Shown: positions 25,705 to 33,711 of the stretch, piece by piece
Layout: the number at the start of each line of letters is the position of its first letter
How positions within the stretch are numbered: the stretch's first letter is position 1
From: Candidatus Omnitrophota bacterium
GTDB lineage: Bacteria > Omnitrophota > Gorgyraeia > 2-01-FULL-45-10
DNA: 35,836 nucleotides
Assembly: GCA_020057115.1 (NCBI GenBank)
Contig: JAGVGJ010000034.1
Coordinates: 1 to 35,836 of the forward strand
Direction: 5' to 3'
The notes under the pieces: model-generated
Told to the model about the DNA's origin: nothing
The model's database searches: none
Seen by the model: the letters and a program-made list of their open reading frames with translations, nothing else
Program-made: the position numbers and the translations under genes

Positions 25705-26856
25705 ATGAAAAAAGGATCGCGCAGGTGGTTGGATAATCTGAAGCATATCGCCGAGAGGCACGGAACGCCGGTATTGGTCCTTGACCATGACCGGATAAGA
25801 GATAATTATAAGGAATTTAAGGCGGCTCTTCCCCGCGTCCAGGCTTATTACGCGGTAAAGGCGCACTCAAACCCTGAGATCGTCCGCACGTTATATAAGA
25901 TGGGCGCGAGTTTCGACGTAGCCTCATGGCCGGAATTCATGATCGTTTACGAAAATATCAAGGATATGCCAGCCAAAAAGCGCCAGGATTTCATATGGGA
26001 TAAGATCATTTACGCAAATACGATAAAACAGATAGAGACGCTCCACAAACTCGACCAGTTCAAGCCGCTTGTCACTTTCGATAATATCGCGGAATTGAAG
26101 AAGATAGCCGTACACTGTCCGCATGCCGGGCTCGTTCTTAGGATCCGGGTGCCGAACACCGGCTCAATGGTAGAGCTCTCCTCAAAATTCGGCGCTCATC
26201 CGGGAGAAGCTGTGGACCTTATAGTTGAAGCATTTAAGGCTGGGCTCGTGGTCGAAGGCATAAGTTTCCATGTTGGCAGCCAGTGTAACAACTTCGAGAA
26301 CTATATGCAGGCGCTACAGCTCTCGGCTTCCATAATAAGAGAGGCCCTGTCGCGCGGATACAAGATAAATATCGTCGATATCGGCGGCGGCTTCCCGGTA
26401 AAATACAATGAAAAGGTAAAATCATTTTCGACTCTTGCCAGGAAATTGAATGCCGAGATGGACAGGCAATTCTCCAAAACCACCGAGATACTTGCAGAAC
26501 CTGGGCGCTTCATGGTGGCGAATGCCGGTACGCTTGTCGCCAAGGTCATAGGCAAGGCTATCCGCGACGGAAAGACATGTTATTACATCGATGACGGCAT
26601 ATACCACACATTCTCAGGAGTTATATTCGACCATTGCCAGTATCCCATCAAGGCTTTCAAGGATGGCGAGAAGAAGGTATGTTCGGTATTCGGGCCTACA
26701 TGCGATGCGCTTGATACGATATCAGTCGCGGAGGAACTTCCGGAGCTTGAGATAGGCGATCTGGTCTATGCGGATAACATCGGGGCCTACTCGGTGGCCT
26801 CGTCGACATATTTCAACGGCTTCCCCCCGGCGAAAGTCGTACATATAAATAAATAG
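25705..26856 (+). CDS. Fold-III PLP-dependent ornithine decarboxylase
   Basis: 383 residues, alanine-racemase-like barrel plus C-terminal beta domain. It most likely decarboxylates ornithine to putrescine, the substrate of the homospermidine synthase encoded just upstream. The PLP lysine is K52 in YYAVKAHSNPEIV. Other marks are ASFDVASWPEF, ISFHVGSQCNN, NIVDIGGGFPV, AEPGRFMVANAG, DGIYHTFSGV and the catalytic-cysteine segment FGPTCDALDTI at around 330. Carboxynorspermidine decarboxylase and lysine decarboxylase share the fold; the eukaryote-like GPTCD-LD segment and the partner gene favour ornithine. It ends 7 bases from the convergent endonuclease gene. Confidence 0.9.
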   Translation: MKKGSRRWLDNLKHIAERHGTPVLVLDHDRIRDNYKEFKAALPRVQAYYAVKAHSNPEIVRTLYKMGASFDVASWPEFMIVYENIKDMPAKKRQDFIWDKIIYANTIKQIETLHKLDQFKPLVTFDNIAELKKIAVHCPHAGLVLRIRVPNTGSMVELSSKFGAHPGEAVDLIVEAFKAGLVVEGISFHVGSQCNNFENYMQALQLSASIIREALSRGYKINIVDIGGGFPVKYNEKVKSFSTLARKLNAEMDRQFSKTTEILAEPGRFMVANAGTLVAKVIGKAIRDGKTCYYIDDGIYHTFSGVIFDHCQYPIKAFKDGEKKVCSVFGPTCDALDTISVAEELPELEIGDLVYADNIGAYSVASSTYFNGFPPAKVVHINK

Positions 26857-26863
26857 TTCGAGC

Positions 26864-27307
26864 TTATTCCACTTTTTCAATTAAACAGCCCACCCTGGCC
26901 AAGAGATCCCAATTTTCTCTATAGCTCGCCGACTTTGGCTTACGCTGCCTTTTGTCGGTTTCCACCAGACTTATCCCGCTGGCAAACTGGGAAAAAACTG
27001 AAACAGGCATAATATAAAACACTTTCAATTCATCGATGTAGATTATCGCAAAGTCAAAATCCTCCTGGCCATAGCGCTTTCTGAGCATCTGCCTTCGGTT
27101 GGTCTTTGTTCTGCGGGTATCGATCGTATAGTTACCGTTATATAGCCAAGCACTTTTTACCTGGATCCTTATTAGCTTACTGTTCAAGTCAACTGCTACA
27201 TCATACGGCAATCTATCCCCGAACGGTTTTAACACAGAATATCCTCTTTTAAGGAGTTCCGTAACAACGGCTGATTCGGCAATATCAGACTTAAGCTTTG
27301 TGTCCAT
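26864..27307 (-). CDS. Group I intron-associated PD-(D/E)XK homing endonuclease (I-Ssp6803I type)
   Basis: A 147-residue nuclease of the restriction-enzyme fold. The active-site set E11, D36 (PYDVAVD) and Q49-x-K51 (IRIQVKSAW) has the spacing and the Gln-x-Lys variant I associate with I-Ssp6803I, the endonuclease of the cyanobacterial tRNA-fMet intron (about 150 residues, PDDEXK_5-type). It should cut an intronless initiator tRNA gene so that repair copies the intron in. It is not inside the intron: it starts 266 bases beyond the 3' end of the interrupted tRNA gene, on the same strand. It has its own AGGAGG ribosome binding site and a TTGACT-17-TATAAA promoter at 27492-27520. Such a detached arrangement is unusual. 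The family call is firm; cleavage specificity is inferred from the neighbouring tRNA. Confidence 0.87.
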   Translation of the reverse strand: MDTKLKSDIAESAVVTELLKRGYSVLKPFGDRLPYDVAVDLNSKLIRIQVKSAWLYNGNYTIDTRRTKTNRRQMLRKRYGQEDFDFAIIYIDELKVFYIMPVSVFSQFASGISLVETDKRQRKPKSASYRENWDLLARVGCLIEKVE

Positions 27308-27319
27308 TTATCCTGCCTC

Positions 27320-27466
27320 CTATTTTTCCCAAAAACAAGAACCTCCACACGAATCGAAGGGATTCTTCCATCCATATGAAGGTTTTGGTTTCCCGCTTGT
27401 ATGATCAGGGACCAGCCGGTATCTACTCCACTGCCAGTGCTGATTTATAGTCCAGGTTTTATTCCT
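27320..27466 (-). other. Trp-rich open frame without a start codon in the endonuclease leader
   Basis: Between the promoter at 27492-27520 and the endonuclease gene there is a 48-codon open frame. It encodes the segments WTINQHWQWSRYRL, SGKPKPSYGWKN and DSCGGSCFWEK, and its stop overlaps the endonuclease ribosome binding site. It has four widely spaced tryptophans plus two cysteines, but no ATG, GTG or TTG and an in-frame stop directly upstream. It could be the remnant 3' end of a displaced gene, a leader peptide with a non-standard start, or chance. I do not recognise it. Confidence 0.2.
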
Positions 27467-27491
27467 TCAAACCCAAGACTTTGTAATACTA

Positions 27492-27520
27492 TTTATACTA
27501 CTTTTGGATTCTTGAGTCAA
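27492..27520 (-). promoter_or_regulatory. Sigma-70-like promoter for the homing endonuclease
   Basis: TTGACT (27515-27520), 17 bases and TATAAA (27492-27497) on the minus strand. It lies just beyond the tRNA terminator hairpin, giving a leader of about 175 bases before the endonuclease ATG. Confidence 0.55.
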
Positions 27521-27529
27521 GTTAGAGAT

Positions 27530-27573
27530 AAATTTAAGCCCTACTCAGAATAACTGAATAGGGCTTTAAATTT
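27530..27573 (-). terminator. Terminator hairpin of the tRNA-fMet gene
   Basis: AAATTTAAGCCCTACTCAG (27530-27548) pairs with the segment at 27554-27573 (CTGAATAGGGCTTTAAATTT) through a stem of about 18 pairs with one bulge. It begins exactly at the encoded CCA end, so it probably ends the tRNA transcript, separating it from the endonuclease promoter downstream. Confidence 0.65.
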
Positions 27574-27870
27574 GGTAGCGGGGGTCCGATTCGAACGGAC
27601 GACCTTTGGGTTATGCGTACTACTACGGCTTTCGCCGCTCCACCTCTGGTGGTTTGTAGTCTGGACTATACCTTCATCCTCGCCTTGACGCGTTAGGATG
27701 CCTGCCATCTAGTCTCTACACCTTTCCGCCACTAAAATTTTGGCGGACTTGGCTCGGTATTACCATTTCAGGTTTCACCGAGTTTGACAGGTTTCATTTA
27801 ACCGTTTCCGGCTAAACAGCCCATAAAAAATACTTGAGCCCAACGAGCTACCAGGCTGCTCCACCCCGCA
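27573..27870 (-). tRNA. Initiator tRNA-fMet(CAU) gene interrupted by a group I intron
   Basis: The two exons are 27837-27870 (5') and 27573-27615 (3', including encoded CCA). Joined, they fold into a full cloverleaf: acceptor GCGGGG/CCCCGC, D stem GAGC/GCTC, anticodon loop CTCATAA on a TTGGG/CCCAA stem, and T arm GTCCG-TTCGAAT-CGGAC. Initiator identity is shown by three G:C pairs at the base of the anticodon stem (29-31:39-41), an A11:U24 pair, and a mismatched 1:72 position (U1 opposite U72). The 221-base interruption lies between U33 and C34. It has its own TTGCAA-16-TATAAT promoter and a terminator hairpin directly after CCA. If this is the only initiator tRNA gene, protein synthesis depends on the intron splicing itself out. 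Confidence 0.93.
27616..27836 (-). ncRNA. Self-splicing group I intron (IC3-like) in tRNA-fMet
   Basis: A compact 221-base intron with no reading frame. The 5' splice site follows U33 of the tRNA and the last intron base is G. A short P1 can form between exon GGCU and intron GGCU, with the required U-G wobble at the splice site. Further pairings are visible. P2 is TTTAGCC/GGTTAAA. P4-P5 is CTCGGT/ACCGAG. P6 is TCCGCC/GGCGGA. P7 is formed by GAGACTA and TATAGTC, the classical R and S elements. P8 is CATCCT/AGGATG. P9 is CCACC/GGTGG, with a further CGGC-GAAA-GCCG stem capped by a GNRA loop. Size and layout resemble other tRNA introns of the IC3 subgroup (Azoarcus, cyanobacteria). The subgroup call is inference. 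Confidence 0.92.
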
Positions 27871-27880
27871 ATGTTCTTTT

Positions 27881-27908
27881 ATTATAACAGAACGGGCTTC
27901 ATTTGCAA
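27881..27908 (-). promoter_or_regulatory. Sigma-70-like promoter of the tRNA-fMet gene
   Basis: TTGCAA (27903-27908), a 16-base spacer and a consensus TATAAT (27881-27886) on the minus strand, ending 10 bases before the mature tRNA 5' end. It lies between the ftsB stop and the tRNA, so the tRNA has its own start signal. Confidence 0.6.
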
Positions 27909-27920
27909 CCATTGATTTTT

Positions 27921-30081
<2,161 letters not shown>

Positions 30082-30096
30082 TGATGCCGCCTTACG

Positions 30097-30255
30097 CTAG
30101 AACAGCGTGTAAATAAAAGGTGCGAGGGCGCTTCCCTCGGTAAGGACTATCAATAGCCCCAACAAGACAAGCATAACGACGATGGGAAGAAGCCACCACC
30201 GCTTTCTCGTCTTCATGAAATCCCATAACTCTTTAAGTATGCTTGCCTTCCCCAT
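30097..30255 (-). CDS. DUF5989 (SxtK-like) small membrane protein
   Basis: A 52-residue protein. It starts MGKASILKELWDFMKTRK, continues with RWWLLPIVVMLVLLGLLIVL as a single transmembrane helix and ends TEGSALAPFIYTLF. The E-L-W-x-F-x-K-x-R-K-x-W-W-L-L-P start and the GSALAPFIYTLF end are the family signature. It lies between sxtJ and purN. Proteins of this family accompany carbamoyltransferases together with SxtJ, as in the sxtI-J-K trio of saxitoxin clusters. Function is unknown; a membrane anchor for the carbamoyltransferase is a reasonable inference. Confidence 0.88.
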   Translation of the reverse strand: MGKASILKELWDFMKTRKRWWLLPIVVMLVLLGLLIVLTEGSALAPFIYTLF

Positions 30256-30275
30256 TTAGATCCTCTTTAGATCAG

Positions 30276-30698
30276 TTAAAACTGTTTTTCGTAACTTTCC
30301 TTCACCTTTATATCTTTGGATATGTCGCTCCAATAAGACGTTTTTTGTCTGTCGATCTTCTCGTCCAGTATGTCCTTGCCCGAAATTCTCAACACAAGGC
30401 CGATCGGGGTGACTACGCCGTAGAATAAAATGCACAATATCACGCGGCTCATAAAAAAACCCATTACTACGGAAAATGACATCCATACCTTCTGGAGCGG
30501 TTTTAATATCCCCGGTAAGGCCATCCCTGAAAGGGCGAATAAAACGCCCGATCCTACCAGATACGGCGATGAGGCCTTCCCTCGCCATAAAGCTATTAGC
30601 CCGAAGAGAATAAGCGCGCCGCCGATCGTAAGACCAAATTCGCGAAGCTCCTTCTTCCTGCTCTTTATATTCTTTATGTCGTTTATAATAGCCTGCAT
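30276..30698 (-). CDS. SxtJ family membrane protein
   Basis: A 140-residue protein with three to four hydrophobic segments: FGLTIGGALILFGLIALW, YLVGSGVLFALSGMALPG and VVMGFFMSRVILCILFYG. The REFGLTIG start, the W-x-x-F-x-x-x-M-G-F region and the VVTPIGLVLRISGKDIL stretch are typical of the SxtJ family, which almost always neighbours a NodU-like carbamoyltransferase. It lies 12 bases after the carbamoyltransferase gene and 20 before the DUF5989 gene. The biochemical role is unknown. It probably forms a membrane complex with its two neighbours (inference). Confidence 0.88.
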   Translation of the reverse strand: MQAIINDIKNIKSRKKELREFGLTIGGALILFGLIALWRGKASSPYLVGSGVLFALSGMALPGILKPLQKVWMSFSVVMGFFMSRVILCILFYGVVTPIGLVLRISGKDILDEKIDRQKTSYWSDISKDIKVKESYEKQF

Positions 30699-30710
30699 CG
30701 CACCCTCGTG

Positions 30711-32528
30711 TTAATCCAGGTCGAACTCTTTACGCCAATCGGTATCTTTATCGAGCGGCTTCTGTGCGGTCTTGTCAAGGAGCGCATTACCCATAATAAG
30801 ATAATCCATATTCGTCCTCATAAAACACTTATAGGCGTGTTCCGGCTCGAGGACTATCGGCTCTCCCCTCACATTGAACGACGTATTAATTATAACAGGA
30901 CATCCGTATTTTTCATCTAATTTTTTTATGGTGTCATAATAGAGCTTGTTCCTGGCCCTGTCGATGGTCTGGACCCTGGCCGAATAATCGACATGGGTGA
31001 CCGCGGGTATGTCGCTTCTTTTCACATTGAGCTTTGCTACCCCGAATAATGCCTCCTCTTCAGGCGTCATCCTGCGGCGCTTTGACTCTTTTACGGGAGC
31101 CACAAGAAGCATATATGGGCTATCGGCCTTCAGATCAAAATACTCTTCCGCTTTCTCTTCTAACACAGACGGCGCGAATGGTCTGAAGGATTCGCGGAAT
31201 TTGATCTTCAAATTCATCGTCTCCTGCATCTTGGGCGAGCGCGCGTCTCCCAATATGCTCCTTGAGCCCAGCGCTCTCGGGCCAAATTCCATCCTGCCCT
31301 GGAACCAACCTATCACTTTCTCGGAAGCTATGAGATCCGCTATCCGCTCGGGGATATCTTCGGTTTTAAGCTTAATATAAGGTATGTCTCTTGATTCCAG
31401 GAAAGAGGCTATCTCTTCGTCTTTATATCCCGGGCCCAGGAACGAGGCTTTCTGGGAATCATTCTTTCCGTCCGCCTTGCGCTCGTTCCCCAGATACTGA
31501 TACCATGTAAATAAGGCCGCTCCGAGCGCGCCGCCGGCGTCCCCGGCCGCAGGCTGTATCCAGATATCCTTAAACCCGGCTTCGCGCAATATCTTCCCGT
31601 TTCCTACGCAATTTAGCGCAACGCCTCCGGCTAGGACCAGATAATTCTCTTTTGTCACCTCGCGAACATGCCTGGATACCTTGAGCATTACCTCTTCGGT
31701 AACATCCTGTATGGAGCGCGCAAGGTCCATCTCGCGCTGGGTAAGTTTCGATTCTGGCTTTCTCGGGGCCCCGCCGAATAACTTGTGGAATCTGTCGTTG
31801 GTCATCGTAAGGCCGGCGCAATAATTAAAATATTTCATATTAAGCTTAAAGGAGCCGTCCTCTTTAAGGTCTATCAGTTCCTTTAATATGGCGTCTTTAT
31901 AGACGGGTTTCCCGTATGGCGCAAGGCCCATCACTTTATACTCGCCTGAATTTACCTTAAAGCCGATATAATATGTGAACGCGGAATAGAGCAGCCCAAG
32001 CGAATGCGGGAATTTAAGCTCTGCCTGTAAGGATATCCTGTTATCCCTCCCTATGCCGAAACTGGTTGTGGTCCATTCGCCTACGCCGTCCATGGTAAGT
32101 ATGGCTGCTTCCTTATATGGGGACGGGAAGAATGCGCTGGCCGCGTGTGACTCGTGGTGCTCCGGAAATATTATTGTGCCTTCGTACCCGAGCTCCTTTT
32201 GGATGACATCCTTCATCCAGAGCTTCTGTTTCATCCAGAGCGGAACGGCTTTTATGAAGGACCTGATGCCGAGAGGCACGTAGGCGAGGTATGTCTCGAG
32301 GATCCTCTCGAACTTGATGAATGGTTTGTCGTAGAAGGCGACGTAACTTATGTCTTTTATGGTGATGCCTGCCTCGGAGAGGCAATATCTGACGGCGTTC
32401 ACGGGGAATGCGGGGTCATGCCGCTTTCTCGTGAAGCGCTCTTCCTGCGCGGCGGCGATTATGTCCCCGTCTTTTATAAGAGCGGCGGCGGAATCATGAT
32501 AAAAAGAGGATATGCCGAGGATATACAT
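30711..32528 (-). CDS. NodU/TobZ-family carbamoyltransferase
   Basis: 605 residues. Enzymes of this family activate carbamoyl phosphate with ATP and transfer the carbamoyl group to a hydroxyl of a sugar, antibiotic or other secondary product. The N-terminal Kae1-like domain opens ILGISSFYHDSAAALI, has the metal-binding H124-H125-E-S-H128 cluster (PEHHESHAASAFF) and LTMDGVGEWTT, and continues to YLVLAGGVALNC and GDAGGALGAAL. The C-terminal YrdC-like part contains GRMEFGPRALGSRSILGDARS, SFRPFAPSVLEE and INTSFNVRGEPIV. All core segments are intact. The acceptor is unknown, because no glycosyltransferase or polyketide gene adjoins it. It follows trxA by 18 bases and is followed by sxtJ and the DUF5989 gene. 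Confidence 0.95.
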   Translation of the reverse strand: MYILGISSFYHDSAAALIKDGDIIAAAQEERFTRKRHDPAFPVNAVRYCLSEAGITIKDISYVAFYDKPFIKFERILETYLAYVPLGIRSFIKAVPLWMKQKLWMKDVIQKELGYEGTIIFPEHHESHAASAFFPSPYKEAAILTMDGVGEWTTTSFGIGRDNRISLQAELKFPHSLGLLYSAFTYYIGFKVNSGEYKVMGLAPYGKPVYKDAILKELIDLKEDGSFKLNMKYFNYCAGLTMTNDRFHKLFGGAPRKPESKLTQREMDLARSIQDVTEEVMLKVSRHVREVTKENYLVLAGGVALNCVGNGKILREAGFKDIWIQPAAGDAGGALGAALFTWYQYLGNERKADGKNDSQKASFLGPGYKDEEIASFLESRDIPYIKLKTEDIPERIADLIASEKVIGWFQGRMEFGPRALGSRSILGDARSPKMQETMNLKIKFRESFRPFAPSVLEEKAEEYFDLKADSPYMLLVAPVKESKRRRMTPEEEALFGVAKLNVKRSDIPAVTHVDYSARVQTIDRARNKLYYDTIKKLDEKYGCPVIINTSFNVRGEPIVLEPEHAYKCFMRTNMDYLIMGNALLDKTAQKPLDKDTDWRKEFDLD

Positions 32529-32546
32529 GCCTGACCTGCTTTGCTA

Positions 32547-32864
32547 TTAACCTATCTCTTGATTGACCGCTTCTTCGATCGCCTCTTTGGAATTGACGCC
32601 TACTATGCGCGTCGCTTCCCGGCCGTTCTTGAAGAGGACAAGCGTGGGTATGTTAAGTATGGATAATTGCGTGGCGAGTTCCGGGCTCTCGTCGACATTC
32701 AACTTGCAGACCTTGAGCTTCCCCTTCATCTGGCCCGCCAGGGCGTCGACAGCCGGCGCTATCATCTTGCATGGCATGCACCATGGCGCCCAGAAATCTA
32801 CGAGGACCGGTTCTTTGGAGCTCTTCACCTCTTTGTCGAAATTTTCGCTTGTGATCTCTAGCAT
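32547..32864 (-). CDS. trxA: Thioredoxin
   Basis: A 105-residue thioredoxin. The active site is W28-C29-M-P-C32 in FWAPWCMPCKMIAPA; the usual residues between the cysteines are Gly-Pro, and Met-Pro is a variant that can shift redox potential. The cis-proline segment LNIPTLVLFKNG and the DESPELATQLSI stretch are typical. The ATG at 32864 is chosen because GGAAAGGGCGG lies just upstream. An ATG at 32906 would add 14 residues but lies about 15 bases from the predicted transcription start without a ribosome binding site. It leads the trxA-carbamoyltransferase-sxtJ-DUF5989-purN-eno-ftsB operon. Confidence 0.96.
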   Translation of the reverse strand: MLEITSENFDKEVKSSKEPVLVDFWAPWCMPCKMIAPAVDALAGQMKGKLKVCKLNVDESPELATQLSILNIPTLVLFKNGREATRIVGVNSKEAIEEAVNQEIG

Positions 32865-32928
32865 CTTACCGCCCTTTCCTTGCCTGCCCGTTACGGCTGT
32901 TTCCATAATATATTGCTGCAGAGCGAAT

Positions 32929-32956
32929 ATTATACCTTAATCGTTATAAAAGTCAA
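32929..32956 (-). promoter_or_regulatory. Sigma-70-like promoter of the trxA-eno operon
   Basis: TTGACT (32951-32956), 16 bases and a consensus TATAAT (32929-32934) on the minus strand. Predicted start is near 32922, leaving a leader of about 57 bases to the chosen trxA start. It is the strongest-looking promoter in the window. Confidence 0.65.
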
Positions 32957-32974
32957 TCAAGCCGCTGAGCCACT

Positions 32975-33115
32975 CCCCCCTCTCGGGGTGATAAGGGTGT
33001 CTTCCAGCGAACGTTCCATTCCCGGAGGGAATGTCACTCGGAAGGTCGCAATCTTCGTTGAAAGATCGCGACCTTCGACGTCGCTTCCAGACACCCTTAC
33101 CACCCCTCGGGGGCC
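32975..33115. repeat. Large branched imperfect palindrome (about 140 bp)
   Basis: Outer arms CCCCC/GGGGG, GGGGTG (32985-32990)/CACCCC (33101-33106), TAAGGGTGT/ACACCCTTA and AGCGA/TCGCT pair in order. They enclose two inner hairpins, CATTCCC/GGGAATG (33017-33033) and GAAGGTCGC/GCGACCTTC (33041-33076). The fold is a three-way branched structure. I see no gene in it. It could be a small non-autonomous mobile element or a structured RNA. Confidence 0.6.
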
Positions 33116-33159
33116 CCTTCACGTGCCGGAAAATTTCTCACCTGTTATAACGTGGAACA

Positions 33160-33462
33160 TAGCTGTGGAGTGGCGGCCCGCTGGGGTGGGTCACCAAAGA
33201 CCTAAACCCCAAGTCAAGATCGCACATTGAAAATTTTAGGCTTTTTGGAAGGCGAAAAAGGGTTTATATATAACAATATTTTGATATTAAAAGGACCGAG
33301 GATGTTTGAGGCCCATTCATATGGGCCGAGTTCCGCAGGTCCCCCTTTTTCGCCTGACAAAAGGCCGACCCAAACTATAGTGAGGGGGAAATTTTCAGTG
33401 CGGGATTGACTTGGGGGTTAGGTCCAGTACAAGACCACCCCAAAAGGGCCACCAGCTTGCGG
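33160..33462. repeat. Very large imperfect palindrome (about 300 bp)
   Basis: Long matching arms run through almost the whole interval. CCTAAACCCCAAGTCAAG (33201-33218) matches the complement of TTGACTTGGGGGTTAGG (33406-33422). The GCACATTGAAAATTTT region matches the complement of AAATTTTCAGTGC. GGCGAAAAAGGG (33251-33262) matches the complement of the segment at 33350-33363. The GTGGCGGCCC end matches GGGCCAC near 33447. The centre is a GGCCCAT/ATGGGCC hairpin at 33310-33327. The arms differ by scattered substitutions and small gaps. With the 140-bp palindrome it fills the 32907-33479 gap, where I see no gene. Confidence 0.7.
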
Positions 33463-33479
33463 ATGGATTTTGAATTGTG

Positions 33480-33508
33480 TTGACTTTGTTTTAGCGGTAT
33501 TGTATTTT
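33480..33508 (+). promoter_or_regulatory. Sigma-70-like promoter of the Cys-rich miniprotein gene
   Basis: TTGACT (33480-33485), a 17-base spacer and TATTTT (33503-33508), followed by an AGAGGA ribosome binding site and ATG at 33526. The leader is very short, about 10-12 bases from the likely start to the ATG. Confidence 0.55.
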
Positions 33509-33525
33509 ATAGGCAAGAGGAACAT

Positions 33526-33705
33526 ATGGCACAACAGACGCAAACTATAAAAGTTAATTGCTGTGAGACTTGCCAGATCTATTGGACCTGCGAGACCAAG
33601 TGGTACAGGGGTGAAAAAGGCGAAGAGAATGTTTGCTGCACCCGGTGCAACTACTACACGTCCTGCCTGGATAAGGCAAAGAAGGCCAAGAGCTCCAAGA
33701 GTTAA
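33526..33705 (+). CDS. 59-residue protein with two CC-x2-C-x5-C repeats
   Basis: A small plus-strand gene with a good ribosome binding site (AGAGGA, 6 bases before ATG) and a promoter just upstream. The protein carries eight cysteines in two copies of one pattern, NCCETCQIYWTC (C12, C13, C16, C22) and VCCTRCNYYTSC (C37, C38, C41, C47), exactly 25 residues apart. The linker (ETKWYRGEKGEEN) is charged and the tail is Lys/Ser-rich (AKKAKSSKS). Two four-cysteine sets could bind two zinc ions, one binuclear site or an iron-sulfur cluster. No signal peptide is present, so it is probably cytosolic. I do not recognise the family. It converges on the MFS gene, with 6 bases between the stops, and follows the large palindromes. 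Confidence 0.8.
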   Translation: MAQQTQTIKVNCCETCQIYWTCETKWYRGEKGEENVCCTRCNYYTSCLDKAKKAKSSKS

Positions 33706-33711
33706 CCCTTT

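Noticed and set aside
25705-26856. Carboxynorspermidine decarboxylase (NspC) for the second polyamine gene
   Set aside because: The upstream partner is a 483-residue homospermidine synthase and not the shorter carboxynorspermidine dehydrogenase, and the GPTCDALD segment is more ornithine-decarboxylase-like.
27573-27870. tRNA-fMet read as a broken pseudogene
   Set aside because: Deleting 221 bases with correct group I boundaries gives a perfect tRNA, and the insert has a full group I core, so it is an intron and not decay.
32865-32906. 14-residue N-terminal extension of thioredoxin from ATG 32906
   Set aside because: It is too near the predicted transcription start and lacks a ribosome binding site, whereas ATG 32864 has GGAAAGG upstream and a canonical thioredoxin start.
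32975-33462. Palindromic region as a CRISPR array or integron attC site
   Set aside because: There are no regularly spaced direct repeats, no cas genes, no integrase, and the arms do not show the paired R/L boxes of attC sites as far as I can read.
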